DNA of 64,000 nt, from positions 124,001 to 188,000 of the forward strand of contig NZ_LECT01000028.1 of assembly GCF_001027925.1 (NCBI RefSeq), read 5' to 3'. Below the pieces are notes generated by a model. It ran no database searches and was not told where the DNA came from. It was given only the letters and a program-made list of their open reading frames with translations. Position numbers and translations under genes: made by a program. The first letter of the stretch is position 1; each line of letters opens with the position of its first letter. The stretch is from Rhodopirellula islandica. GTDB lineage: Bacteria > Planctomycetota > Planctomycetia > Pirellulales > Pirellulaceae. Shown piece by piece: positions 10,063-19,900 of the stretch.

Positions 10063-11972
10063 TTCGCGGTCAGGGGATCGCTGCTCCCGAACTCGTCGCT
10101 GGTGTCGGCCTGCTGCATCACTTCCGGCAAACGACGCCAAAGTGAGATCGCTTCTCCCACCATCCAGGCCTGCAAAATCAACACGAACGAGCCAAACCCA
10201 ATCAGCACGTAGTCACGCTGTGGCCACCAGTTGTTGACCAAGTCAAAGACCATCGCCCAAGCCGGCAACAACAACATCATTCCCATTGGGATCGCCAGCA
10301 CCGCCACCGGTCGACTTCTTCGGGCGAGATAGAACACGGCCACCATCAAAGCCAAACCCGCCAGCAACTGATTGGTCGCACCGAACAACGGCCACAACAT
10401 CAAACCACCCTTGCCGGGACTCTCGCCTGCGAAAACGGCGATCGCCATTCCGATGCCAACCGCGATGGTGGTCGCCACGTACTTATTGGTTCCCATTTGC
10501 CACCCCGCGGACGAGGCCAGTTCACTGATCACGTAGCGCTGCAACCGAGTCGCGGTGTCCAACGTCGTCGCCGCAAAACAGGCCACCATCACCGCCATGA
10601 TGGCAACGCCGTATTTCAAGGGGATCCCAATCGCGGAGATGAAGTTGGCTCCTCCATCGATGAACGCCGCGAGTTTTTTGTCGAGCCCCTGGCTCTTCCA
10701 TCCGCCACCGGCGACTGCCGTCCCAGCCGCAACTTCCGCCGCCGATGGTCCAGTTCGATAATAGGAACGCCAGGCGGCCGAACCGTCCAAAGCGGCTTCC
10801 CCTGCAGCAGCTTCCGCCATCGCCACCGGCTCTTGCCGCGTGATTTCGATCGACCCCGAAGATGCATCGCGAGTCAAACGCCCCATCCCAACTCCTGCAC
10901 AACAAGCCAAGATCACCAGCACGGCCAGCATCCCTTCGCCCAGCATCGAGCCGTAACCAATCATTTGCGCGTCACGAGCATTCTTGAGCTGCTTGCTCGT
11001 CGTTCCGCTGCTGACCAAGCAGTGAAATCCGCTGCAGGCACCACAGGCAATCGTGATGAACAAAAACGGCAGCATCGGGGGTGCATCCGCAGGAACCTGC
11101 TTGGCAATCGCGGGCGCCGCCGTGGACAGATTGGCTTGCCCGTTCAGCGACGCGACCGCCAACCCGGCAACCAACAACACCAACGCCACCCCCAACTGCA
11201 AACTGTTCAAAAAATCGCGAGGCTGAAGCAACAACCAAACCGGCAACACCGACGCAAAGAACGCGTAGATCAGCAACAACAACGTCCACACGACGACCGG
11301 CGTCATGTACACCGAATCGGCAGGCAACACCTCCGCCAAATCCAGCGGCAACGCGGTCGCGCCCAGGTAAACCGTCAGGTACAGGATTCCCAATCCGATC
11401 AAACACGGCACCACCAAGTTGCCTCCGCGGCGGATCACCGACCAACCGATGAACGCCGCGACTGGCATCGCCGTCCAAACGGAGAGCACCGACTCGGGAT
11501 ACAACTTGAAAATATTCGCGATCACCAATCCGAACACCGCCAACACAATCGACAGGGCCATCGCCAACACGATCAGGAACAACACCTTGGCTCGTGGCGA
11601 AATCAACCGTCCCGCTGCCTGTCCGATCGATTCACCTCGACTGCGGATCGAAATCACCAAGGCGGCGAGGTCATGCACGCCTCCGACCAAGATCGAACCA
11701 AACACAACCCACAGCAAAGCCGGCAACCATCCCCAAAAAACCGCGAGTGCTGGACCAACAATTGGTCCGGTTCCAGCAATGCTGGTGAAATGGTGGCCGA
11801 AGACAATGGACCGATCCGTCGGCACGAAATCAACGTCGTCCCGCTGGGCCACGCTGGGCATGGTTTCATCCGCACTGAGACGGAACAATTTGTTCGCCAG
11901 ATAGCGGCCATAGGTGTGATACGCAACGACAAACGCGACCATCGAAAGGATCGCAATGACAAGAGTGCTCAT
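10059..11972 (-). CDS. cstA: Carbon starvation protein CstA family transporter
   Basis: CstA proteins are multi-spanning inner-membrane transporters implicated in peptide or pyruvate uptake during starvation. The 637-residue sequence has about 15 hydrophobic segments and the family hallmarks: YGRYLANKLFRL near the N-terminus, the FGHHFTSIAGTGPIVGPA motif, WVVFGSILVGGVHDLAAL, CGACSGFHCLVSSGTTSKQL, and LDTATRLQRYVI. A loop of about 60 residues (around 375-440) is polar and Ala/Gly-rich. The ATG at 11972 is well supported. It is divergent from trxB, with about 390 bases between. Its stop codon lies in the terminal repeat of the 129-bp element. The actual substrate cannot be read from the sequence. 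Confidence 0.94.
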   Translation of the reverse strand: MSTLVIAILSMVAFVVAYHTYGRYLANKLFRLSADETMPSVAQRDDVDFVPTDRSIVFGHHFTSIAGTGPIVGPALAVFWGWLPALLWVVFGSILVGGVHDLAALVISIRSRGESIGQAAGRLISPRAKVLFLIVLAMALSIVLAVFGLVIANIFKLYPESVLSVWTAMPVAAFIGWSVIRRGGNLVVPCLIGLGILYLTVYLGATALPLDLAEVLPADSVYMTPVVVWTLLLLIYAFFASVLPVWLLLQPRDFLNSLQLGVALVLLVAGLAVASLNGQANLSTAAPAIAKQVPADAPPMLPFLFITIACGACSGFHCLVSSGTTSKQLKNARDAQMIGYGSMLGEGMLAVLVILACCAGVGMGRLTRDASSGSIEITRQEPVAMAEAAAGEAALDGSAAWRSYYRTGPSAAEVAAGTAVAGGGWKSQGLDKKLAAFIDGGANFISAIGIPLKYGVAIMAVMVACFAATTLDTATRLQRYVISELASSAGWQMGTNKYVATTIAVGIGMAIAVFAGESPGKGGLMLWPLFGATNQLLAGLALMVAVFYLARRSRPVAVLAIPMGMMLLLPAWAMVFDLVNNWWPQRDYVLIGFGSFVLILQAWMVGEAISLWRRLPEVMQQADTSDEFGSSDPLTAN

Positions 11973-12364
11973 GCGGGGAGATCAGCTGACTGACAAAGAG
12001 GGGAAAGGCAAAGTGGGGAAAGGATGGTGGGGCTCGAATGACAACCGCAGTCCAGCGGCAGGCGGTCGGCAACCTGCACTCGCCATTGAATGGGTGGGAC
12101 CTCGGTTCGCACGACGGCACTGTTTTTCGCAACGGGACTCGGTGTCACAAGCGAAAACGGGCCAAATCGGCCGACGTGAAGCGATTCACGCCGACAGCAC
12201 CGAGAGATCGAATCGAACCGTTCCCGGCGGAATTTCTACCGTTGTCCGGTCGTCGATTCGGATTCGCCCCCTATAATACGCGAAACGCGTGGGCTCCGAA
12301 CGATGTCGCTGGCCCAATCGAGACCATTTCGCATACGCGACCACTCACTCATCAAGATTGAACC
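11973..12364. other. Intergenic region between cstA and trxB
   Basis: This should contain the divergent promoters of cstA and trxB. The only motif I can point to is a consensus TATAAT at 12272-12277. No gene is supported; the small open frames that run through it lack conserved features. Confidence 0.5.
12272..12277 (+). promoter_or_regulatory. Possible -10 box of trxB
   Basis: A perfect TATAAT lies 87 bases before the trxB ATG in otherwise GC-rich sequence. There is no good -35 hexamer at 16-18 bases spacing, so the assignment is tentative. Confidence 0.35.
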
Positions 12365-13498
12365 ATGAGCTCTGCTTCAAGCAACGGAAACGCCCAACCC
12401 AAGACAGAAAAGACCATCATCATCGGCAGCGGGCCGGCCGGTTGGTCCGCGGCCATCTACGCGGCGCGGGCAAACCTGGATCCCGTCCTTTACGAAGGCA
12501 CCGTCAAGCCAGAAATGATTCCGCTGGGACAACTCGCCTACACCACCGAGATCGAAAATTTCGCTGGGTTCCCGGCCGGCAACATCCGCGCGTTCGTTGA
12601 ATCCGCCGTTGACAAGGACCGCCACTGGAACCTGCCGATGGTTCCTGAAGGCCACGAAAAAGACGGCCAACCCCACTACGCCGTGCAAGGCGTGGAGCTG
12701 ATGGAATTGATGAAGCAACAAGCGATCAACTTCGGAACCCGAGTGGTCGGAGACGATATCGAACGAGTCGACTTCTCGGGACCGCCGCACACGCTGTATC
12801 CCGCCTCGGGCGATCCCGTCCAAGCCCACTCGGTGATCATCGCCACAGGTGCTCGCGCCAATTACCTGGGTCTCCCCAGCGAAGAACTCTACAAGAACAA
12901 AGGTGTCAGTGCCTGTGCCGTTTGTGACGGAGCCTTGCCCGTCTACCGTGGCAAACCCCTCGCGGTTGTCGGCGGTGGTGACTCCGCGGTCGAAGAAGCC
13001 ACCTACCTGGCCAATCTCAAAGGTGCCGACACGATTTACTTGCTCGTGCGTCGCGACCAAATGCGTGCCAGCAAGGTCATGCAAGACCGAGCGATCAATC
13101 ACCCCAACATTGAAATCCTCTGGAACACCGTTGTCGAAGAAGTTCTCGGTGACGAAAAACTGGTCAACGCACTGCGTCTGAAAGACACCGTGGACGGCTC
13201 CACCCGTGAACTGAAAGTCGGCGGCATGTTCGTCGCTATCGGTCACACGCCCAACACAACGTTCTTGGACGGCGCTGTCGACATGAACAGCGAAGGCTAC
13301 ATCCAGTGGAGCAAGGCGTTCCGAACCAACACATCCGTCCGTGGCGTCTTCGCAGCGGGCGATGTCGCGGATGATTACTACCGTCAAGCGATCACTTCCG
13401 CTGGGACGGGCTGCATGGCAGCGTTGGATGCCGAGCGTTTCCTGGTCGAACATGAGGAAGCAGCCGGGACCAGCGAAGCACGTCCTTCGTTGACCTAA
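12365..13498 (+). CDS. trxB: Thioredoxin reductase
   Basis: This flavoenzyme transfers electrons from NADPH to thioredoxin in the cytoplasm. The 377-residue sequence shows the FAD dinucleotide motif GSGPAG (21-26), the active-site disulfide CAVC (184-187, in [11 protein letters not shown]), the NADPH motif GGGDSA (203-208) and the second FAD motif GVFAAGDV near 328-335. It is longer than the usual 310-320 residues. The main surplus is at about 70-110 ([20 protein letters not shown]), just before the [12 protein letters not shown] helix, plus short tails. The ATG at 12365 is the first in frame. No thioredoxin gene is adjacent. Assignment is secure; any special partner of the extra loop is unknown. 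Confidence 0.95.
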   Translation: MSSASSNGNAQPKTEKTIIIGSGPAGWSAAIYAARANLDPVLYEGTVKPEMIPLGQLAYTTEIENFAGFPAGNIRAFVESAVDKDRHWNLPMVPEGHEKDGQPHYAVQGVELMELMKQQAINFGTRVVGDDIERVDFSGPPHTLYPASGDPVQAHSVIIATGARANYLGLPSEELYKNKGVSACAVCDGALPVYRGKPLAVVGGGDSAVEEATYLANLKGADTIYLLVRRDQMRASKVMQDRAINHPNIEILWNTVVEEVLGDEKLVNALRLKDTVDGSTRELKVGGMFVAIGHTPNTTFLDGAVDMNSEGYIQWSKAFRTNTSVRGVFAAGDVADDYYRQAITSAGTGCMAALDAERFLVEHEEAAGTSEARPSLT

Positions 13499-13611
13499 GA
13501 AGCATGACCTTGGTTCGAAACCCCAAGGCTTCCGTCACTCCGCGACTGGTTGTGCGTGTCCGGATGATCGAACAACCGCGGGGGGCGTCGATTGAATCAA
13601 CGCAGCATTTG

Positions 13612-13670
13612 GTAGTGGACGAGGCAACGAGTCCCTCGCGTGGGGAAGGACTTGTTGCCTCGTCCACTAC
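13612..13670. repeat. Hairpin repeat, GTAGTGGACGAGGC family, copy 1
   Basis: Two 23-base arms, differing at one position, flank a loop of about 13 bases: GTAGTGGACGAGGCAACGAG and its complement. The same arms form a perfect hairpin at 58673-58738. It lies downstream of trxB and could act as a transcript-end structure or be a dispersed REP-like sequence. Confidence 0.8.
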
Positions 13671-13750
13671 GGTTCAGATGCTCGACGAAGGACGCTTCGA
13701 AAAACGTCGGTAATAAAAAAGACGTCCCGAGCGGTGACAGTCGTGACAGG

Positions 13751-14125
13751 CTTGTTGATTGAGTACGTTTCGCAGATTGAGCGATCAGCCATTCGGCGTG
13801 AGCCTGGGCTGCTAAAAGTTCAGGGTTGGCATTCTGATCGCGGATGCAAATTTTCTTCCGGCTTCGGTCTTTCTCCATCCCGGTAGGGATGTCAGATGGT
13901 AGCCGGGGGTCGCTGCGTAGCAGCACACCCCCGGTAAACGAGCCCCCCTGAAAAACTCTCCCTCCCGCCGTGGCCGATGGCCACGGCGGGAGGGAGAGTG
14001 GCGACGCGGGCATGTCCGTCGGTGGCGATATCGCTTACCGACGGCTACTCTCCGTCATCCTTACCGGGATGAAGACTTGCGCAAACGAATACGCTCCCCA
14101 ACACCAAACTTTTCGCAGTCCAGCG
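13751..14125 (-). repeat. Large composite palindromic repeat, copy 1
   Basis: The core is a perfect palindrome at 13955-13999: 21-base arms around GAT, reading ACTCTCCCTCCCGCCGTGGC outward. It is flanked by smaller hairpins and by CATCCCGGTAGGGATG-like ends (13876 and to 14071). The outer arms match the flanks of the copies at 30167-30370 and 37803-38087, allowing for orientation. This copy is inverted relative to those two. It fills most of the space between trxB and the esterase gene; no gene is seen inside. Confidence 0.85.
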
Positions 14126-14163
14126 TTTCAAAAATCCCGCGTTGGACTTTCATTGTCGCGGCG

Positions 14164-15420
14164 TTAGTTGGATGAATCACCGGAACTGCCTTGCAACTCC
14201 AGCATCGCCAACGCGAACGCTTCGCCGATCTGGGCCATGGTCTTTCCACAGCCCAGGTAGTGATAACCGGCGTTGGACGCCCCGCGATTCCACAACGCGA
14301 GCTCTGCTTCTGAGATCAGCTCGCGTTCAAATTCTTTCATGAATTCGGATTGCTGTTCTGGGGTCATGGATCCGTCCTGGTTCTCGTGCCCTCGCTGCTT
14401 CGTCCGCAATTGATAGGACTTCTGCCGAACTTCCGCGAACTTGCTCGCGATGGCCCCCAGTGACTCGTCCCAGTACGGCCCGGTTGGAACCGCCACGACG
14501 TTGCCACGAAAGGCCTCCATTTTCGCAGGAGCCGCCATCGCATCTCGGAACTGCTGGTGATCGGGACTGGGGTTTTCGCCGTCGACTCCCAACACCCCGA
14601 TCACAAACGGCAACTCCTTCGCACTCGAGTCAACATCGCTCAAATCCGACCGCACGTCGCGAATGAAGTCCGCCATCCACTGCGAGTACTTAGCGAAACG
14701 ATTCTGCTCGGCGTTGGCAGGCAGTGGAGGATAAACGTCCCGGTTGACGACATCGTTCCAACCTTGGAACCAAACGAATCCTGCCAGCTCATAACCTTGA
14801 TCTTCTTGATAGGCAGGCACCACTCGATCGAGATCACTCAGCACGGACTTCACGTGTTCCATCATCAGTCGGTAGTACTTGCCCGAGTCTTGCTCATGAT
14901 TGCGATCTCGCTCGATGTCGTTGGCTGTCCGTGGATAGACTCCAGCACTTGGCGGACGAAAGTCGTAGTGCAGAGACTTGCCGCCCCAAGCGGTTTTGAT
15001 CAGCAGAATCGGGGCGTCGGTGTTTTCCTCGAGCGTCAAACCAAACGTGAACTCGGGGCCAATCTTGCCACCATCTTCACTCGGATTCGGTCGCGAACCA
15101 TAACCAGTGGTCAGCTTGCCCAGGCCTTCCCCGTTTGCTTCGCCTCGACCGGTCAGATACGAAATCCAAACCCGGTCACACTCCCGGAAGGAGCCGTCTT
15201 CGCTGCGCATGCGTTGGAGCAACGACTTGGCTTGTGGATCATCGCTCATGTAGCCGATTGTTTCGACCTTGGCGTGCCCTTCCATGTTGGACTGCCCCGC
15301 CAGGATATAAACCTGCAGTGGCGGAAGAGGCTTCGAAGTCGACGAATCGTCCCCGAGTGTGGGGACGGTGATTGGCAACGCGACTAGCAAACAGCCAACC
15401 AAACAAACGGCACGCAACAT
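14164..15420 (-). CDS. Secreted SGNH esterase (sialate O-acetylesterase-like)
   Basis: This 418-residue exported protein resembles the SASA family (PF03629) of carbohydrate acetylesterases. A signal peptide of about 24 residues (LLVALPITVP core) comes first. The nucleophile block is LAGQSNMEGHA with Ser 44. Further on are TAWGGKSLHYDF, which matches the Gly-rich oxyanion block, and GFVWFQGWNDV with the conserved Asn. The C-terminal segment AGYHYLGCGKTMAQIGEAFA carries the candidate catalytic His. The substrate is probably an acetylated glycan. It is co-directional with the DUF1501/DUF1553 pair upstream, 63 bases away, so the three may form one operon for extracellular polysaccharide use. Confidence 0.8.
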   Translation of the reverse strand: MLRAVCLVGCLLVALPITVPTLGDDSSTSKPLPPLQVYILAGQSNMEGHAKVETIGYMSDDPQAKSLLQRMRSEDGSFRECDRVWISYLTGRGEANGEGLGKLTTGYGSRPNPSEDGGKIGPEFTFGLTLEENTDAPILLIKTAWGGKSLHYDFRPPSAGVYPRTANDIERDRNHEQDSGKYYRLMMEHVKSVLSDLDRVVPAYQEDQGYELAGFVWFQGWNDVVNRDVYPPLPANAEQNRFAKYSQWMADFIRDVRSDLSDVDSSAKELPFVIGVLGVDGENPSPDHQQFRDAMAAPAKMEAFRGNVVAVPTGPYWDESLGAIASKFAEVRQKSYQLRTKQRGHENQDGSMTPEQQSEFMKEFERELISEAELALWNRGASNAGYHYLGCGKTMAQIGEAFALAMLELQGSSGDSSN

Positions 15421-15483
15421 CGATAGAGCCTCAACAGAATACGGAAGGTAGACGAGGCGATCGCACCGATGGCGTTCACCCGG

Positions 15484-16965
15484 TCAAGCCAGAATGTCAT
15501 GCACAACTTCACCGTGCACGTCGGTCAAACGGAATTGACGCCCTTGATATCGGAACGTCAAACGCTCGTGATCGACGCCCAACAAGTGCATGATCGTGGC
15601 ATGCAAATCATGGATATGAACGGGAGCCTCCGTCAAGTTGTACCCAAAATCGTCGGTTGCACCGTGCACGATGCCGGGCTTCACCCCTCCGCCGGCCATC
15701 CACAAACTAAAGCATCTGGGGTGGTGATCGCGACCGAAACTGGTTTCCGTCAGCTTGCCTTGGCAATAATTGGTCCGCCCGAATTCGCCGCCCCAAATGA
15801 CCAGCGTGTCTTCGAGCATTCCCAACCGTTTGAGATCTTGCACCAACGCCGCTGACGCTTGGTCGGTTGCCTTGCACTGATTGGGCAATCCCTTGGGCAG
15901 GCCGCCGTGATGGTCCCACCCTTTGTGATAAAGCTGAATGAAACGCACACCACGCTGCGCCAATCGCCGAGCCATCAAACAGTTTGCGGCAAAGGAACCT
16001 GGGTTCTTGGAATCTTCGCCGTACAGTTCAAAAACCTCTTCGGATTCGTCTGCGAAATCAGTGGCCTCGGGAATCGAGGACTGCATGGCAAATGCCATCT
16101 CGTATTGAGCAATGCGAGCCTCCACCAACGGATCCGCGTTGCTCGCCAATTGCATCTGGTGCAATTTCGAAAGGGCGTCCATGGCGGAGCGGCGACTTTG
16201 CGTGTCGATGCCTTGCGGGTTGCTGAGATACAACACCGGATCGGCTCCGCTTCGGAACTGAACGCCTTGGTGCTCACTGGGCAAAAACCCGTTGCCCCAA
16301 AATCGCGAAACCAAGGGCTGGCCGCTGTTTTGATTCTTGGTGGTCATCACCACAAACGCGGGCAAGTTTTCATTCTCGCTGCCCAACCCATAATCGACCC
16401 AAGCGCCCATGCTGGGACGCCCGGGGAACATGCTGCCGGTCTGCATGAATGTGACCGCGGGTCCGTGGTTGATCGCCTCGGTGTACATCGACCGAACCAC
16501 ACAGATGTCGTCCGCGATCTTTGACGTGTACGGCAATTGGTCGCTCATCCAAGTGCCACATTCACCGTGTTGCTTGAATTCAAACGGGGAACCCACCAAC
16601 GGCAAACTCGATTGGTTGCCGCTCATCCCTGTCAAACGTTGGCCACCACGAATTTCATCGGGCAGTTCGGTGCCGTGTTTTTCGTTGAGCAAAGGTTTGT
16701 AATCAAACAAATCCAATTGTGACGGTGCCCCCGACTGGAACAAAAAGATCACTCGCTTTGCTTTCGCGGCGTGATGCAGCATCCCCATCGAACCAGGAAC
16801 CGGTGTGCCCGCCCCCAGTGCGTCCGGCGAGCTGGCCGATGCGTTGGAATCCCCCAGACTGCTGGCGAGCAATTGCCCCAGCGCCATGCCGCCAAACCCG
16901 TAGGCGGAGTTTTGCAGCAACGCACGCCGATGGATGGAGATCGGATTCAATTCGGAAGAGCTCAT
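15484..16965 (-). CDS. DUF1501 family protein
   Basis: DUF1501 proteins are sulfatase-fold relatives, abundant in planctomycetes and nearly always paired with a PSCyt1/DUF1553 gene. This 493-residue copy begins with a twin-arginine-like leader (IHRRALLQNSAYGFGGMAL). It then shows the family blocks AKRVIFLFQSGAPSQLDLFDYKP, GTELPDEIRGGQRLTG, ICVVRSMYTEAINHGPA, and near the end WGGEFGRTNYCQG with GRDHHPRCFSLWMAGGG and HDLHATIMHLLGVDH. The ATG at 16965 overlaps the TGA of the upstream gene (ATGA), better than the frame start at 16980, which suggests translational coupling. Its biochemical activity is not established. Confidence 0.92.
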   Translation of the reverse strand: MSSSELNPISIHRRALLQNSAYGFGGMALGQLLASSLGDSNASASSPDALGAGTPVPGSMGMLHHAAKAKRVIFLFQSGAPSQLDLFDYKPLLNEKHGTELPDEIRGGQRLTGMSGNQSSLPLVGSPFEFKQHGECGTWMSDQLPYTSKIADDICVVRSMYTEAINHGPAVTFMQTGSMFPGRPSMGAWVDYGLGSENENLPAFVVMTTKNQNSGQPLVSRFWGNGFLPSEHQGVQFRSGADPVLYLSNPQGIDTQSRRSAMDALSKLHQMQLASNADPLVEARIAQYEMAFAMQSSIPEATDFADESEEVFELYGEDSKNPGSFAANCLMARRLAQRGVRFIQLYHKGWDHHGGLPKGLPNQCKATDQASAALVQDLKRLGMLEDTLVIWGGEFGRTNYCQGKLTETSFGRDHHPRCFSLWMAGGGVKPGIVHGATDDFGYNLTEAPVHIHDLHATIMHLLGVDHERLTFRYQGRQFRLTDVHGEVVHDILA

Positions 16966-19900
16966 CGTTTCACCAAGCACAAATCAAAGTTCAGCAACGT
17001 TCCCACCACGACGGTCATCGCCGCCACACGGCTGGCATCCAGCGAAGCGTCCGGATCAGCATCGCCAATCGCGAGAAATTCGCTTGTTGCCGCCTCATGG
17101 GATTGAAAGTAATTCCATTGTTCTTCGTACAGTTCCACCAGCACGCTGAGTTGCTCCGCCGTCGGGTGCCGACTGGTTGTGATTCGAAACGCATCGTGAA
17201 GCATTTTCTGACCATCGTCCTGCGGAGCGTCTCGCACCAAGTGCTCCGCCAGCCCACGAGCGGCCTCGATCGTTTGCGGGCCATTGAGCATCACGAAGGC
17301 TTGCAGCGGCGAAGCGGTTCGCTCCCGCTGCACGCGGCAAACGTCTCGTTTGGCAGCATCCAGAGTTGTCATCACCGGCGCGGGGCTGGTTCGCTTCCAA
17401 TACGTGTACAAACTGCGTCGGTACAATCCCTCGCCTTGGTCGCGACCGGTGGGTTTGAACGACACTTCCACTTCGTATGGCTTGGCCGGCGGTCCGCCCA
17501 TTGCGTGAACCAAACGTCCGCCCGCGGCGAGAGCTTGATCACGCAGCATTTCAGCCGGCAATCGATAGGTCGGAAAATGCGAGAGCAAACGATTGGTGGG
17601 ATCGACCAACGCCAGATTGTCTTGCGTTGAAACACTGCTGCGACCGTAGGCATCGGACAGCATGATTTGCTTCATCATCCGTTTCAGGTCCCAGCCGTTG
17701 TCGGCCAAATCCAAGGCCAACCAATCCAGCAACTCGGGATGCGTTGGCGGCATGCCTTGGCTTCCGAAATCTTCGGGTGTGCGGACCAAGCCTTGCCCGA
17801 AACTGATCTGCCACAATCGGTTCACCGCGACACGTGAAGTCAGCGGGTGCTCGCGATCGCACAACCATTTCGCCAACGTCAAACGGTTTGGGTTGGCGGT
17901 GTCGGCTTCCGGCAACGGCGGCAAGAAGTCAGGCGTTCCCGGTTGGACTTCTTGTTGTGGGCTGTCGTAGACACCGCGTGCCAGCAAGTGAGTGGGGCGT
18001 GGTTGAGGCGTCTCCCGCATCACCATGATTTCATCGATCGAGTCCTCCAGTTTGCACTTGGCCAGCCGCACGTCTCGCAATGACTGGCGTGCCGCGTCCA
18101 CCTCGGCATCCCAACGCAGCAGAGCGTGTTGGATCCGTTGCTCGGGTTCCCAATCCGCCTCGAGATCAAACTCGTAATCGTCTCGAACGAGTTGCTGAAT
18201 TTCGAGGTCGCTCAAACGAACATCAAAGACGCGGAATTGGTCAACGGCTCCCTGTTTGAAACCACGGTCTCGCATTCGTTCGCCGAGGGTGATGTGGTCG
18301 CCGCCCCCGCCTTGGATTTGTTTCGACAACGCATCTCGAACCACGGTGGTCTTCACTTCTTTGCCGTTGATGTGAACCGTCAATCCCGATGCGGAACTGG
18401 AACCTTCCGTCGAAGCGGTGACGTGCACCCACTCGCCGACGGGAATGGCTTCGGTGGTCATCACACTGATCGCGTTTCCCGGCCAAAAATGAATCTGCGA
18501 CCATTGAAGTTTGCCATCCAGGATCAGCAACTCATAGCCGCGACTGGCAGCATCGGTCCAGGCTCGTGAGCGATGCCAAACGACGGCTCGTTCTTTGACA
18601 TCCGGTGTCTTCATCCACAATGCGACCGAGAAAGGTTGCGACCGATCGAAGTTACCAACCTCCGTCGCAACCGCGTCATCACCAGTCAACTGCCAGGCTT
18701 TGCCAACCTTCCCATCCACCGATTGATTGGGCGACTTGGGATCGTCTTCGAAATCCAAGGATGCGATCGGCTGAGCCAGGTGATGCTCGGGCAAGGAATC
18801 ACTCGGGATTGATTTCGAATCCTTCCATTGCTGCGACCAGTGTTCGCGTCGCTTCTGAATCGTCTCACGAAGCTTCTTCTCCGCCACGGCAACATCGCTT
18901 TGCAACTGCGTCAACCGACGTGCTTCGTCTTCGGTTGGCAGCGGCAGCGTCGGGGTGGGCACCGATGGCGTGAAGTACGAATACAGACCTGCTTCATCGA
19001 TGTTGTCAAAGAACGCATTCAGTTGAAAATAGTTTTCCTGACTGATCGGATCGTATTTATGGTTGTGACATCGGCAACATTCATACGTCAGTCCCATCAT
19101 CGCCGTCGCAACCGTCTGAGCTCGGTCGGCAACGTATTCGATTCGAAATTCTTCCGGCACACTGCCGCCTTCGACCTTCTGTGGGTGCAGTCGGTTGAAG
19201 GTGGTCGCCAAGGTCTGAGCCTGAGTCGCGCCCGGCAACAGGTCACCCGCCAATTGCTGGGTGACAAATTCGTCGTAGGGCATGTTCCCGTTGAAAGCCT
19301 GGATCACCCAATCTCGCCACGGCCAAACGAAACGATCGCGATCGACTTGATAGCCGTAGGTGTCGCTGTAGCGTGCCACGTCGAGCCAGTCGGTTGCCAT
19401 GCGCTCGCCGTACTCCGGTCGTGCGAGCAATCGATCGATGACGCGGTTCTTGGCCAGCGGAGATTGGTCCGCCAGGAACGCATCGAGTTCAGAAAGACTT
19501 GGCGGCAAACCAATCAAATCGAACGTGACCCGGCGCAACCAAGTTTCGCGATCCGCCTCGCCCTCGGGTTTCAAGCCAGCCTGGGTCAGCGAGCGATTGA
19601 TGAACCGATCGATCTCACTGGTAGCCAAAGACTCTTCCGCCGCCGATGCAGCCTCGGGCACGTCCACGTCAGCTGGCGAGATGAAAGACCAATGGCTCTG
19701 GTAACGAGCCCCTTGTTCGATCCAGCGACGAATGGTTTCCGTTTGCTCGGGCGTGACCTGGCGTTCCGAATCCGGAGGCGGCATCAACATTTCCGGGTCA
19801 TCGGCAACCATCCGCAACCACACTTCGCTTTCTTCGGCATCGCCTTCGACGATGGCCCAGTCCTTGGCACCTTCTTCGGTGTCCAAGTGCAGACCGGCTT

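Noticed and set aside
10497-11993. 498-codon open frame antisense to cstA
   Set aside because: It is highly basic and Arg/Gln/His-rich, typical of a shadow of a GC-rich membrane protein gene; it has no domain.
12377-13453. 358-codon open frame antisense to trxB
   Set aside because: Shadow frame; trxB motifs on the plus strand are unambiguous.
13508-13528. tRNA T-arm-like sequence (GGTTCGAAACC) after trxB
   Set aside because: Only a short hairpin CCTTGG/CCAAGG; no acceptor, D or anticodon arms around it.
13951-14003. CRISPR-like repeat from the palindromes
   Set aside because: Copies are scattered many kilobases apart with no regular spacers and no cas genes.
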